NCBI GenBank assembly: GCA_035308565.1
Contig: DATGGK010000161.1
Span: 1-64,000 of the forward strand
Direction: 5' to 3'
Origin: JANXLS01 sp035308565
GTDB lineage: Bacteria; Planctomycetota; SZUA-567; H5-PLA8
DNA: 64,000 nt
A program made the translations under genes and the position numbers. Below the pieces are notes generated by a model that had not been told where the DNA came from, ran no database searches, and saw nothing but the letters and a program-made list of their open reading frames with translations. Below, in pieces: positions 33,660 to 43,557 of this stretch; position 1 is the first letter of the stretch; each line of letters begins with the position of its first letter.

Positions 33660-34757
33660 TTAAGGATTCGATTGCGCCGCGTCTGGCGGCGAGGATGCGT
33701 GTTGCGCCACGTCGGGCGGAGCCGGATCGGGATCGGCGGGCTCCGGCGTCAGAATATCCGCTTCAGGTTTGGATGTCTCGGCGGGTTTTTCCGGCGGGTT
33801 TGATCCGTCTTCATCCGCCACTTCGCGTTTCGATTCGCCGCGATTCGAATCTTTCAGCGGCAATCCCGCGTGCGTCGTCACTGCCGTCTTGATTGAGCTG
33901 CCAATGGCGTGCTCGTCAAATTCAGCGCTCAAATCCGGCACTTTGATCATGCTTTCGGTTTTGATCTTTTCTTCGATGTCTTCGATCAAGCGGATGCTCT
34001 GGCGCGCCTTGCGGTCCAGAATCAAAATGGCGTCGGTGCTCTTGACCTGAATTTCGTGAGCGAGGTCGTTCGCGCGCGCGCGCGTGACGAAGAAAATTCC
34101 AAGCAGCAGCAGCGCGGTGATTAGCGCGAACGATGCCGCGGGCAGGCTCTCGGCAAAGCCGAGCACGATCAACGCGCCGGTGGTCGCGCCGCGCGAGGCC
34201 TCCGGCGACCCGAGCCGATTGAGCATGCCCAGAAGAATCGCGAGCAGGGCTTGAATCGGCGCAATCGCCGCGAGCCAGCCGATCACACGCGTATTCTTCA
34301 GCATGACGTAGCGGACCATGCGCGTCTCATGGCGTACCGCGGCTTCGATCTGTGCCAGCGGCGCGCCGTGCCGGGTCAGCGCGGCGCTAAGACAGCGCGC
34401 GAGCGACGACGGTTTTTCGCGGCAGAGCGAAATGCCGGCATCCATTCCGCGCGCGTCCGCGACGTGCGTAACATCTTTTTCAAAATCGCGCGGGCAATGC
34501 CGCCGCCGCGTGAGATCGAGGATGCGCTCCAAACCCATCACAATGCCGATGAGCAAGACGGCGGCGATCGACCACATCACCGGCCCGCCGCGTTCGAACA
34601 CGGTAAGAATATCGGCGAGCGCGGACGATTCAGGCGAGGCGGCGGTCGAGCGATCTTCAGCGAACGCGGAGAGCGCAAAAATTCCGCACGCAGCGACAGC
34701 GAGCGCGGCCGGCACGCGCAATTTTCGAATGATTCTCTCGTCCAAATGAACCGCCTT
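33660..34757 (-). CDS. MotA/TolQ/ExbB-family protein
   Basis: About 365 residues. A signal peptide (AALAVAACGIFALSAFAED) is followed by a first membrane segment (VMWSIAAVLLIGIVMGLERI), a cytoplasmic loop and two further segments (VIGWLAAIAPIQALLAILLGML and LIVLGFAESLPAASFALITALLLL), the usual ExbB/TolQ layout. The C-terminus is Pro/Glu-rich. No ExbD/TolR or TonB gene is visible next to it, so its partner is elsewhere or it works alone. Start is the ATG at 34757; the frame opens at a TTG 21 bases upstream. Confidence 0.75.
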   Translation of the reverse strand, partial: KAVHLDERIIRKLRVPAALAVAACGIFALSAFAEDRSTAASPESSALADILTVFERGGPVMWSIAAVLLIGIVMGLERILDLTRRRHCPRDFEKDVTHVADARGMDAGISLCREKPSSLARCLSAALTRHGAPLAQIEAAVRHETRMVRYVMLKNTRVIGWLAAIAPIQALLAILLGMLNRLGSPEASRGATTGALIVLGFAESLPAASFALITALLLLGIFFVTRARANDLAHEIQVKSTDAILILDRKARQSIRLIEDIEEKIKTESMIKVPDLSAEFDEHAIGSSIKTAVTTHAGLPLKDSNRGESKREVADEDGSNPPEKPAETSKPEADILTPEPADPDPAPPDVAQHASSPPDAAQSNP

Positions 34758-34797
34758 CATATTTCGTATATTCGTCAATACACCTGAACTGCCACAA

Positions 34798-35469
34798 TTA
34801 TTTCACGCGCGCGACGGCGATACCGTCGAGTCTGACTCGGATCAGAGGAATGGCGATGCTTTCGAGGCGCGGATCTTCGGCCATTTTGCGATTGAAAATC
34901 TGAACGCCGCGCACAATGGAGTCGCCGGCCGCGTCTTCGAGCACGCGGCCGTTGCGAATTACGTTGTCGCCGACAATCACGCTGCCGGAATGAACAAAAT
35001 GGCTCATCACCGAATCGAAGTACGCCGGGTAGTTGTCTTTGTCGGCATCGATGAAAATGAAATCGAACGGCGCTTCGTTCGCGGCGTGCATGCGCGCCAG
35101 CGTGTCGAGTGCTGACCCGACGCGAATGTCGCAGCGCGCAGAGACGCCTGCGCGTTCGAGATTTTTGCGCGCAACGGCGGCGTGGCGTTCTTCAAGTTCA
35201 AGCGAGACGACTTTGCCATCCGGCGGCAGTGCGCGAGCAAGAAAAATCGTCGAATAGCCGCCGAGCAGGCCGATTTCGAGAATGCGGTTTGCGCCGCAAA
35301 TCTTCGCGAGCATAAACAGCACTTTGCCTTCGTTCGGCGAAACATGGATTTCAGGCAGACCCGCGGCGTCGGAAACTCGAATGGCTTCTACGAGCGCCGC
35401 GTCTGGTTTGGTGAAGAGTTCTTCGATGTAGTCATCGACCTGGCGAAAAACAGGATTGATTGTTTCCAT
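34798..35469 (-). CDS. SAM-dependent O-methyltransferase (caffeoyl-CoA OMT-like)
   Basis: 223 residues with AAGGAG before the start. ILEIGLLGGYSTIFLARALPP binds SAM, VSLELEERHAAVARKNLERAG follows and FDFIFIDADKDNYPAYF holds the metal-binding Asp pair of catechol-type O-methyltransferases. The last part ends IPLIRVRLDGIAVARVK, typical of the family. The physiological substrate is not evident from context. Confidence 0.9.
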   Translation of the reverse strand: METINPVFRQVDDYIEELFTKPDAALVEAIRVSDAAGLPEIHVSPNEGKVLFMLAKICGANRILEIGLLGGYSTIFLARALPPDGKVVSLELEERHAAVARKNLERAGVSARCDIRVGSALDTLARMHAANEAPFDFIFIDADKDNYPAYFDSVMSHFVHSGSVIVGDNVIRNGRVLEDAAGDSIVRGVQIFNRKMAEDPRLESIAIPLIRVRLDGIAVARVK

Positions 35470-35513
35470 TGCCCGCTCCTTTTCGTGCGGTACAGTTTAA
35501 ATCAATGGCTGAA

Positions 35514-35530
35514 GAAGTCGAAAGTCGAAT
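35514..35530. repeat. GAAGTCGAAAGTCGAAT fragment
   Basis: Short copy of the GACTTTCGACT family seen at 17911-18001, in the divergent promoter gap between the O-methyltransferase and the pterin dehydratase genes. Confidence 0.4.
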
Positions 35531-35579
35531 TCCAGAGCCGCGCACGCCAGTAAGCGGCAAATTCGCAAGGAGGCACAGC

Positions 35580-35882
35580 ATGTCAACGAAGAGACAAAAA
35601 CTTGAGGAAGGCGCGATTGTGGCGCGGCTGCCGAAGCTGGGCGGCTGGACGTATATCCACGGAAAGCTGCACCGCGAGTATCAATTCGCGGATTTTGTGC
35701 ACGCGTTTGGATTCATGAGCGCTGCGGCGCTGTCGGCGGAAGGCATGAACCACCACCCGGAATGGTTCAACGTATGGAACAAAGTTCGAATCGATTTGAA
35801 TACACACGACTCCGGCGGCGTGACGGAGATGGATTTCATGCTCGCGGAAAAGATGGAGGCGCTGGCGGCCAAGTTTCAATAG
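35580..35882 (+). CDS. 4a-hydroxytetrahydrobiopterin (pterin-4a-carbinolamine) dehydratase
   Basis: 100 residues from an ATG with AAGGAGG upstream. EGMNHHPEWFNVWNKVRIDL and THDSGGVTEMDFMLAEKME are the family signature. It recycles the oxidised pterin cofactor after aromatic amino acid hydroxylation, and can also assist in other pterin pathways. No phenylalanine hydroxylase gene is in the window. Only three bases separate its stop from that of the convergent BatA-like gene. Confidence 0.9.
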   Translation: MSTKRQKLEEGAIVARLPKLGGWTYIHGKLHREYQFADFVHAFGFMSAAALSAEGMNHHPEWFNVWNKVRIDLNTHDSGGVTEMDFMLAEKMEALAAKFQ

Positions 35883-35885
35883 CGA

Positions 35886-37712
35886 TTATGCGCGCGTGCA
35901 AAAGAATTCGATTCCGGCGCATAGCAAGCCGAGCGCAATGAGCCACGGCGAAAAGTCGAATGATTCCGCCGAAGACGAACCGTGCGCAGCCAAAAAACTT
36001 GCTACGTCTGCACTGGCATTCGTGACGGGCGCTCCGGTCTTCAATTCGGACGTGCTTTCGCTGAGCACGCCGCTGCCGGTTTGCGGGGATTCCTCAACGC
36101 GCGGGCGCCACTCCAGCGGAAGCGGCCGGCCCGACGCGGCTTCCAATTCCGCGGCGGTGACGCGCGTATAGGGCGGGCCGCCGCGCGCCGCTTCGAGCGC
36201 CATGCGCGTCAGCATCGCCGCGAGGGGCTTGTCGAGCTTCCAATCGGACGGCAGGCCGTCGCCTGGCGAAAATGCGAGCAGGTAACAGGGGCGCGATTTT
36301 TCGTCGATGAATTTTGCGGCCAGCGCGCGTCCGGACGCAGGCTCGCGCAGCAGCGTTTTGAAATCGCCGGTGCGCATGATTTCAACGGCGCGCGGAATTG
36401 CGATCATGTTTGCGCCCGCGGCAATTTCCGCCGTCAACGCGTCATCATCGCCGCGCTGCACGGCAATGGGTTGCTTGAAGCTTTGCACTTCGCCCACATC
36501 GAAAAAACTGTGGTAGCCGCGTTCGGGCGCCACGAAGAACGCCGCGTGAGCGTCGTCGGGCAAGCGGTCGGGAACGCTGCCCACATAAACGTCGAGATCG
36601 ATTGCGCCGATTTTTGAAGGCTGCGCCGCACCGTTCTCGTCCGAAACAATTTGCGCATCCAATCCGTAGCGAAACAAATCTTCGAGCGCTGCTTGCGGCG
36701 CATGAAAGCGCACGCGTGGAGCATGAGCGGGACGCGGCGCGAGCACGACGCTGTCATCTTCCGGAAGCGCATCTGCTGAATTTGTCGCGCTGCGCCAGGT
36801 CAGACGAAGCGGGGTTTTTATGTCGTCCGAAATGCTAAACGATGCGACCGCTTCTTTGCCCGCGTCCATCGTGATCGCGCGCGTGTCGAGTTCTCTTGCG
36901 GCTGAATTTTCGAGCGATTCGAGCTTGATTTCGCCGCTCGCCGCGCTCGCCGAAAAATTCGATAGACGAACCAACACGCGCGCGCCCGGATTCGCTTTCG
37001 ATGTGACGCGAATCGAGCCGGCTTCGACGATTGCAATGTTATCCAGTCGCTTTGCTTCATCGGAGGCGCAGACCCACAGCGCAGAATTATTACCAAGCGC
37101 TGCAGTGTTTTGTGGATTGTCGCGCAGTGAAAACAAAGCGATTTGCACGCTTCCGTCGTTGCCAATTGCGCGCGCGCGGTCGGCTGCAAGTAGCCATATA
37201 GAGTTGGGATCTGGACCTGAAAGCGCGGGTGTGATCGTCGCGATCGTGTCTGCGGCAGCGCGCGGGGAAAACGGTTTTTCGTTTAAGACTGCGAAGAGCG
37301 GCGCCGTCTGCGCGATGTAAATGCGGTCGCGCGAGTCCAGACGATTCAGAAGTTCGCGCGCTCGTTCGGCAACATTCTCGAGCAATGGCCGGCCATCAGC
37401 CGTGCGCGAGCGTGCGAGCGGGCCGTTGTCGAGTACGATCAGAATTGTGCGCGCGTTCGACTCTCGGGGAGTGAAGACGGGTTGCGACAACGCGGCGATC
37501 AGCGCAAGAATCGCGACGATTTGAAGCAGGAGTGAGCGGTCAAAGATGATGCGCTTGGGGCGCGTCGTCACTGGCAGCAGCGCAAGGCGATTCCAAATCA
37601 GCAAACTTCCGGCTACGATCACGCGCCGCCGCGCGCGCAACAGGCGAAATAAAATCAGAAGAAGGAGGGCGGGGGCGATGAGCCATAACGCGGAAGGCGT
37701 CAGAATGGACAT
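35886..37712 (-). CDS. BatA/VWA-like membrane protein
   Basis: 608 residues. Two N-terminal membrane segments (LWLIAPALLLLILFRLLRA and LLQIVAILALIAALSQPVF) bracket the usual BatA linker, then a degenerate VWA-like domain begins ILIVLDNGPLARSRTADG without the full DxSxS metal motif. A beta-rich middle and a C-terminal membrane segment follow. Such proteins often sit with MoxR ATPases and DUF58 proteins, which are absent here. The role is unknown. Confidence 0.7.
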   Translation of the reverse strand: MSILTPSALWLIAPALLLLILFRLLRARRRVIVAGSLLIWNRLALLPVTTRPKRIIFDRSLLLQIVAILALIAALSQPVFTPRESNARTILIVLDNGPLARSRTADGRPLLENVAERARELLNRLDSRDRIYIAQTAPLFAVLNEKPFSPRAAADTIATITPALSGPDPNSIWLLAADRARAIGNDGSVQIALFSLRDNPQNTAALGNNSALWVCASDEAKRLDNIAIVEAGSIRVTSKANPGARVLVRLSNFSASAASGEIKLESLENSAARELDTRAITMDAGKEAVASFSISDDIKTPLRLTWRSATNSADALPEDDSVVLAPRPAHAPRVRFHAPQAALEDLFRYGLDAQIVSDENGAAQPSKIGAIDLDVYVGSVPDRLPDDAHAAFFVAPERGYHSFFDVGEVQSFKQPIAVQRGDDDALTAEIAAGANMIAIPRAVEIMRTGDFKTLLREPASGRALAAKFIDEKSRPCYLLAFSPGDGLPSDWKLDKPLAAMLTRMALEAARGGPPYTRVTAAELEAASGRPLPLEWRPRVEESPQTGSGVLSESTSELKTGAPVTNASADVASFLAAHGSSSAESFDFSPWLIALGLLCAGIEFFCTRA

Positions 37713-37747
37713 TGATGACTCTTTGCGAAAAGATAAATCGAGCCGTG

Positions 37748-39424
37748 CTATCCAATTTTTTGAGCGATCGGAATGCGCCGGCCCGTGCCGAACGCTTTCG
37801 TGGTCACTTTCAATCCCGGCGCAGCCTGCCGGCGTTTGTATTCGTTGACGTCGATCATCCTCAACACTCGTTTAACGGTCGGCGCGTCGAAACCTTTCGC
37901 GATTAAATCGTCGCAGCCGCGCTGCGATTCGATCACCTCTTTGAGAATATCGTCGAGAAGGTCGTATGGCGGAAGAGAATCCTGATCCTTCTGATTGTAG
38001 CGCAATTCAGCGGTGGGCGCTTTGACGATGGACGATTCCGGAATCGGCGGATTCGCCGGATTGATCGCGTTGAGATGCCGCGCGAGACGATAGACCATTG
38101 TTTTGTACAGATCGCTAATGACGGCAAGACCGCCGCACATGTCGCCGTAGAGCGTGCAATAACCGGTGGCGAGTTCGGATTTGTTGCCGGTGGTCAGCAG
38201 CAGGTGGCCGAATTTGTTGGACATCGCCATCAGCAGGACACCGCGGATGCGCGCCTGGATATTTTCCTCGGTCACTCCCGGCTGTGTGTTTTCGAACGCG
38301 GATTTCATAGCTTCTGAAAACGAGCCGACGATGCCCTCGATCGGCACGACCTGAAATTGAATGCCAAGTTTCGCGGCGGATTCGCGCGCGTCGGTCAGGC
38401 TCTGTTCGGCGTTGTAGCGGCTGGGCATCGCCACGCCGGTGACGTTTTGAGGGCCGAACGCTTCGGCGGCGATGGCGGCGACGAGCGCGGAGTCGATTCC
38501 GCCGGAAAGGCCGAGCACGGCGGATTTGAAGCCGCATTTGCGCGCATAGTCGCGCGTGCCGAGCACCAGCGCGCGATGCACTTCCTCTTCGACGCTCATT
38601 GGCGCGCGCAGATTTTCAGGGACAAAAACCCCCGTGGAGTCGGGCGAATGAGCGGGCGTGTCGATGTCGTAGAGCGTCACGCTTTCGTCGAAGTGCGCGC
38701 CCATCGCGCGCAGATTTCCGTGCGCGTCGAAGGCCATCGAGCGACCGTCGAAAATCAAATCGTCGTTGCCGCCAACTTGATTGACGTAGAGCAGCGGGCG
38801 CGCATGTTTTTTTGCGAGCGCGCCGAGCATCTCGATTTTGACCGCAAGTTTGCCGATGTTGTAGGGCGACGCAGAGATATTCAGAATCGCTTCGGCGCCG
38901 CGTTGAACCAGATCGTTCACGGGATCGAAGCCATATTTGCGATTGGTCCAGAAGTCTTTGTCGTTCCAACAATCTTCACAGATTGTCAGGCCGAGTTTGC
39001 GCCCGTTGAATTCAAGCAGCGTGGGCGATTCCGCTGGCTGAAAGTAGCGGTCTTCGTCGAAGACATCGTACGTCGGCAGCAGACACTTATCGCCGACGGC
39101 TTGAATCTGCCCGCCGAAAATGAATGCGCAGGAATTGTGCAGCGGCCGGCCCACGTGCGAATCGCGCCGGCGGACGCAGCCGACAATCGCGGGGAGAACG
39201 GGCTTGAGCGTTTCGCAGAGGCGGCCAAGCGCGCGCTGCTGCGCGTCGATGAACGACGGCCGCTCGACAAGGTCGCGCGGCGGATAGCCGAGCACGCACA
39301 TTTCGGAGAAGAGCGCCAGTTGCGCGCCAAGCTCGCGCGCCTGCTTCGCCGCATTTTCGATGCGGGCGCAATTGCCGTCGAAGTCGCCGATGGTGGGGTT
39401 GATTTGGCAGAGGGCGATTTTCAT
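37748..39424 (-). CDS. nadE: NAD+ synthetase, glutamine-dependent
   Basis: About 558 residues. The N-terminal nitrilase-type amidase domain carries the Glu-Lys-Cys triad (LFSEMCVLGYP; the Cys in LGLTICEDCWND). The C-terminal synthase domain has the ATP loop LGLSGGIDSALVAAIAAEAFG and ATGYCTLYGDMCGG. It converts deamido-NAD to NAD using glutamine. ATG 39424 is taken as start; a GTG two codons earlier is possible. Confidence 0.95.
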   Translation of the reverse strand: MKIALCQINPTIGDFDGNCARIENAAKQARELGAQLALFSEMCVLGYPPRDLVERPSFIDAQQRALGRLCETLKPVLPAIVGCVRRRDSHVGRPLHNSCAFIFGGQIQAVGDKCLLPTYDVFDEDRYFQPAESPTLLEFNGRKLGLTICEDCWNDKDFWTNRKYGFDPVNDLVQRGAEAILNISASPYNIGKLAVKIEMLGALAKKHARPLLYVNQVGGNDDLIFDGRSMAFDAHGNLRAMGAHFDESVTLYDIDTPAHSPDSTGVFVPENLRAPMSVEEEVHRALVLGTRDYARKCGFKSAVLGLSGGIDSALVAAIAAEAFGPQNVTGVAMPSRYNAEQSLTDARESAAKLGIQFQVVPIEGIVGSFSEAMKSAFENTQPGVTEENIQARIRGVLLMAMSNKFGHLLLTTGNKSELATGYCTLYGDMCGGLAVISDLYKTMVYRLARHLNAINPANPPIPESSIVKAPTAELRYNQKDQDSLPPYDLLDDILKEVIESQRGCDDLIAKGFDAPTVKRVLRMIDVNEYKRRQAAPGLKVTTKAFGTGRRIPIAQKIG

Positions 39425-39487
39425 GAACACATTTTAAATCGCCGATTGAAGTTTTCCAATATCGAGTCGTGCAGTTGCATCGATGAC

Positions 39488-42292
39488 TTACCTTTCGCGT
39501 TCTTCGCGCACGTTCTGCACTTCCGTTTCCTGGCCGACGTAAAGGATAACGCGTTCTTCGCCGCGCAGAAGGGTGACGAAGGGCGGGATTCTCGCTTTGC
39601 CGTCGGGCGCGGCTGCGCCGAGGCTGATATCGCCGACTTTAAAACCGGCGGCGACGGTTTCGCCGGCGCGGTAAAGAACTTCCTGTCCGCCGGGGACTTG
39701 AACCAGGGCGCCGGGCTGGCCGGCGCCGCTGGGGATGACGTCGATGAGTTTGTACAGCTTGAGCATGGCGACCTGTTCTTTGAGCAGTTCGCGGTCGAAT
39801 TCGGGCCAGCGCGCATCGTGCGGATTGGGAAGCGTGATCGAGAGATCGTCTTTTTCGCCGCGCAGAATTCGCAGACAGGAGAGCATGATCGCGCGCTCGT
39901 AAATGTCCTGCTCGCCGCTGCGCAGTTGAATGGGAAGCTGCGAGTTCTGCGTGCGGCCTCGCGCGGCTTCCGCGATGGCGGGGATTGCGGCGGTGGCGTT
40001 GAGTTGCGTCAACGCGACGGCGGCGGTTTGGCGAACGTTGGTTTGCGGATCGCTAAGCTTTTCGATCAGCAAGGGAATCTGGTCGGTGCGGTACAAGTGG
40101 CCGAGCAGATCGCAGGCGAGCACGCGTTCCTGCAAGTCGCCAGTGCGCGCGGCGCGGCAGATCAGCGCGATGCCGTCGCCGTTTCCGAGCACGCCCAGCG
40201 CCAGCGCCGCGCGGGAGCGCATGGTTTCATTGTTGGATAGAAGCTGATCGCGCAGCAGCGGAATGGCGCGGAGCGCGCCGACGCGCGGCATGAGTGCGAC
40301 GGAAGTGCTCCACACTTCCGGGTATCTCGATTCGAGCGCGGAAATCAAATAGCTGGCCGTGTCAGCCTCGCGCAGTTGGGCGAGTCCGGTCATGCCCAGA
40401 ATTTGAAGCGCGGGCGCGTTGGAGTCCAGCGCGCGAATGAGGAATTCGCGGCCGGCCGCATCGCCCATGCGCGCGAGCGCCAGCGCGGCACTTTGTTTGA
40501 CAAATTCGCTTTCGCCGCGATCGTCCAGGCGCATGTGGAGAGCGACCGAAGCGGACGCGTCCGCAATCATGCCCAGCGCTGCCGCGGACGCGGCGCGCAC
40601 CTGATAGGCTCTTTCGAAGTCGATCTTGGTGTGCGTGATGAGGTCGCGGAGCGCGCTGCGAAGGCGCAGGCTGCCCAACGCTTCGGCGCAAGCTTCGCGC
40701 AGCGGAATATCCTTCGCCGCGTTGGAATTCAAACCCACGCGCAACGCGTGTTCGACGGCATCGGTGCATTTGCCGATGGCGGTGATGTAGCGCGCAGCGC
40801 GGGGCGCAAGCAGACCGTCGCGGTTGATTTCCTCGGCCAAATAGGGCAGCGCATCGGCGCGCTTTTCGAGCACGGCGCGCTGGAATGACGCTTCGCGCGC
40901 GACCACATCGCGCGAGGAGAGGCCGCGCTTGTACTCATCGAGCGAACCGAGTTGCTGGACGTTGGCGAGTTTGTCTTCGGTGGCGCCCTCAGGGGCATCG
41001 CCTGTTGCACTCTGAGAATCGGCGCTGTTAGCCAGTGCGGCGGCGGCTCCGGCGGCAGCGGCGGCGCCACCGGTGGCCGCAATCGTACTATTAATGGAAG
41101 ACGACGCAGTGATCGGCGCGGTGTCGCTGAGCAGTGCGGCGGGAGCATCGTTCGCGGTGGGCGAGGCAGCGGCGTTCGATTGCGTCGCCGGCGCGCGCAC
41201 CTTTTCTGCGGGGCCGTCTTTGGCTGGTGGCGGTTCGAAATTGGTGACTGGGCGCGGGGCGTGGGTTGGGTTGTCGTTAAAGTCGCGCAAGTTTTTCTTG
41301 GCCATCTTCGCTTCAGTTTCGAGGCGGCTGCGCATGAGTTCACTTTGAATTTGATCGGTCGCGAAAGCGCTCCTGTCAGCGGGCGCGTGCGAGAATCCGC
41401 TCAGCGTGGGGACGTTGTGGACGTCCTGCGGATTGTAGATGTCTTTTAACGCCTGAACGGAGCGCTTTTTGGGATTGTCTTCGCGGGTTAACGGGCCGAA
41501 AGCTGTTCCGTCCGGCTGCTCGACGGTGATCTGTCCATTCTTATCCTTCTTTAGATTTTTATTGATAAGTTCGACTTGCGAGCCTTGCGGCACCGCCTTG
41601 AGCATGTCGCGCTCCTCTTTCTTCTTTCCGAGGAGCCGCTCGATGAAATTGGGATCTTTATTATTTTTCGAGGCCAGGGCGTCGCTGCCCAATTCGGCAG
41701 AGCCTTTCGCGTTGATCATCTTGAGGTCCTGCTCGTCGAACGCGCCTTGTTTCTGGCCGGAGTTGGGCTTGCCGTTCGTGTTGCTTATTTTGAGCGTATT
41801 ACCCTGCGACGGTGCAGGTTTCTGATCGGGCCCGAGGATTTGGGAGAATTTGGATTGTGTGATTGGCGCGCTGCTGGCCAGCGGCCCCTCGCGTTCCGGA
41901 TGCTTTTTCATTTTGCCGGCATCGACTTCGGCGGCCAGGGTGCCGCCTTGCGCGAAGACCTGCGGCGCGGGTGGGCCGTTCTTCTTCTCCTTTTCCTTTT
42001 TCTTAGCGGCTTTTTCGCCGCGCGCGGTAGCCTCTTTGAGCTGCTTTTCCTGATTCTCGAGCTGCTTATCGACTTTCTCGAGAACCTCGTTGCGCAACTG
42101 GTCGGGCGATTTGTCGGCGTCCTTGTTGGATTTCGGATCCTTCTTTTTATTGGCGCCGCCGTTGGCGAAATCGCTCAGCTTTGGAATATTGGTCGTATGT
42201 TCCTGATTGGGATCGGTTTCGCAGCCCGTGACGAGGCAGAGCGCAATTGCGAGGATCGCCAAATTGAGAAGCGGGCGCGGGACGTGCTTCAT
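39488..42292 (-). CDS. Large HEAT-repeat lipoprotein
   Basis: 934 residues with a lipobox (ALCLVTGC). Residues 30-420 are charged, Lys-rich and low in complexity. Residues 440-860 are tandem HEAT units (LREACAEALGSLRLRSALRDLI; SAALALARMGDAAGREFLIRAL; RAALALGVLGNGDGIALICRAA). The C-terminal 60 residues look beta-rich. It should be anchored at a membrane and act as a scaffold. It diverges from the kinase-Hsp70 cluster across a 206-base gap and may share regulation with it. Confidence 0.8.
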   Translation of the reverse strand: MKHVPRPLLNLAILAIALCLVTGCETDPNQEHTTNIPKLSDFANGGANKKKDPKSNKDADKSPDQLRNEVLEKVDKQLENQEKQLKEATARGEKAAKKKEKEKKNGPPAPQVFAQGGTLAAEVDAGKMKKHPEREGPLASSAPITQSKFSQILGPDQKPAPSQGNTLKISNTNGKPNSGQKQGAFDEQDLKMINAKGSAELGSDALASKNNKDPNFIERLLGKKKEERDMLKAVPQGSQVELINKNLKKDKNGQITVEQPDGTAFGPLTREDNPKKRSVQALKDIYNPQDVHNVPTLSGFSHAPADRSAFATDQIQSELMRSRLETEAKMAKKNLRDFNDNPTHAPRPVTNFEPPPAKDGPAEKVRAPATQSNAAASPTANDAPAALLSDTAPITASSSINSTIAATGGAAAAAGAAAALANSADSQSATGDAPEGATEDKLANVQQLGSLDEYKRGLSSRDVVAREASFQRAVLEKRADALPYLAEEINRDGLLAPRAARYITAIGKCTDAVEHALRVGLNSNAAKDIPLREACAEALGSLRLRSALRDLITHTKIDFERAYQVRAASAAALGMIADASASVALHMRLDDRGESEFVKQSAALALARMGDAAGREFLIRALDSNAPALQILGMTGLAQLREADTASYLISALESRYPEVWSTSVALMPRVGALRAIPLLRDQLLSNNETMRSRAALALGVLGNGDGIALICRAARTGDLQERVLACDLLGHLYRTDQIPLLIEKLSDPQTNVRQTAAVALTQLNATAAIPAIAEAARGRTQNSQLPIQLRSGEQDIYERAIMLSCLRILRGEKDDLSITLPNPHDARWPEFDRELLKEQVAMLKLYKLIDVIPSGAGQPGALVQVPGGQEVLYRAGETVAAGFKVGDISLGAAAPDGKARIPPFVTLLRGEERVILYVGQETEVQNVREERER

Positions 42293-42498
42293 CGGCAGGC
42301 CATTCGTCGAACGGGGCTTCCGCTCCGTTCAAAATTCAATTGGAAAACGAAGAGTTTGTAACCGCAAATAAGGGAAAAGTAAAGGCTGAAAAGTCATAGA
42401 TAAACAACGAATCGCGCGAATCTTCGCCAAGGAAAGTCTGATTGGCAAAGATATTCTTGCAATGCGTGCGTTCAAAGGTACTTTGCGCTCATCGGAAT

Positions 42499-43557
42499 AT
42501 GAAATCTCCACTGCAACTTTTACCGGGCTTGATGGTGGGCTCGTGCCGCTTGGAAAAGAAGCTGGGCCAGGGCGGCATGGGCGCGGCGTGGCTGGCGCAT
42601 CACACGGGCCTCGACAGCGGCGTTGTGCTGAAATTCATGCTGGCAAACGACGATCCCGTCGGGCAGGCGCGATTTGTGCAAGAGGCGCGCATCGCGGCGA
42701 GGCTGCGGCATCCGAATGTGGTGCAGGTGTACGATTGCGCGGAATTCGAGGGAATGCGCTACATCGTGATGGAATTCTGTCCGGGCGGGACGGCGACGTC
42801 GTTGATGAAGCGCGAAGGTCCATTTTCAGAGCAGCGCGCGCTGGCGATGATCACGGGGCTGGCGAACGCGCTCGATTATGCAGCGAGCTTCAACATCATC
42901 CACCGCGACATCAAGCCGGACAATATTCTGCTTTCCGCGCAAGGCGACGCGAAGCTGGCGGATTTGGGGCTGGCAAAGATTTTGTCGATTGGAACCGACC
43001 AGCCTCATTTTGTGGCCACGCACTCCGGCGTGGGGATGGGCACACCCCTTTATATGCCGCCGGAGCAAATCGCTGGCGCCAAATACGCGGACGCGCGCAG
43101 CGATTTGTACAGCCTCGGCGCGACGTTCTACCATCTCGTGTGCGGGCGGCCGCCGTTTTCGGGCGCGTCGGCGCTGGAGGTGATGGTCAAGCATTCGAAG
43201 GAAGCGGCGACCGATCCGCGCAGCTACGTGCCAACATTGAGCGACGTGTTTGCAGCGATGCTGTGCAAGTTGCTGGAAAAAAATCCGGCGAAGCGCTATC
43301 AGAGTGCGCGCGAATTGTTGGATGCATTGAAAACACTCGGCACTGCGCCACAACATAACGAACCGCGCCTGCATAACGATCCGCGACCGCAAGGGAGCGG
43401 GAATCGCTCGGAAGATGCGGGAGTGCCCGATCCCTTACGGTCGCGGCTCGTCGATCACGATCTGGACGTCGATCCGGAGAACGATCGCGCGACGAAGGAA
43501 GTGGAAGAAGGTCTGCGCATTTTGAAGATGTTGAAGAAACAGAAGGGCAAGTTATGA
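42499..43557 (+). CDS. Serine/threonine protein kinase
   Basis: 352 residues. The kinase domain spans about 15-280: glycine loop GQGGMG (21-26), VVLKF with the ATP-binding Lys near 44, HRDIKPDN (134-141), DLGLAK in place of the DFG motif (154), then GTPLYMPPEQ and the Asp of SDLYSLG. All catalytic residues are present, so it should be active. No membrane segment is seen. The C-terminal 70 residues contain a repeat-derived PRPQGSG stretch and a basic helix. Its TGA overlaps the ATG of the Hsp70 gene. ATG 42499 is chosen over 42442. Confidence 0.9.
   Translation: MKSPLQLLPGLMVGSCRLEKKLGQGGMGAAWLAHHTGLDSGVVLKFMLANDDPVGQARFVQEARIAARLRHPNVVQVYDCAEFEGMRYIVMEFCPGGTATSLMKREGPFSEQRALAMITGLANALDYAASFNIIHRDIKPDNILLSAQGDAKLADLGLAKILSIGTDQPHFVATHSGVGMGTPLYMPPEQIAGAKYADARSDLYSLGATFYHLVCGRPPFSGASALEVMVKHSKEAATDPRSYVPTLSDVFAAMLCKLLEKNPAKRYQSARELLDALKTLGTAPQHNEPRLHNDPRPQGSGNRSEDAGVPDPLRSRLVDHDLDVDPENDRATKEVEEGLRILKMLKKQKGKL
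43381..43449. repeat. PRPQGSG-encoding inverted repeat inside the kinase gene
   Basis: CCGCGACCGCAAGGGA (43381-43396) and TCCCTTACGGTCGCGG (43431-43446) are inverted copies with one mismatch. The same sequence recurs at 50235-50258 in the beta-propeller gene. Both copies are translated in frame. Confidence 0.75.

Noticed and set aside
38357..40240. Long plus-strand open frame of 627 codons
   Set aside because: It is antisense to nadE and the HEAT lipoprotein, both of which have clear motifs; its product is Arg/Ala-rich and has no recognisable domain. Long antisense frames are expected at this G+C content.
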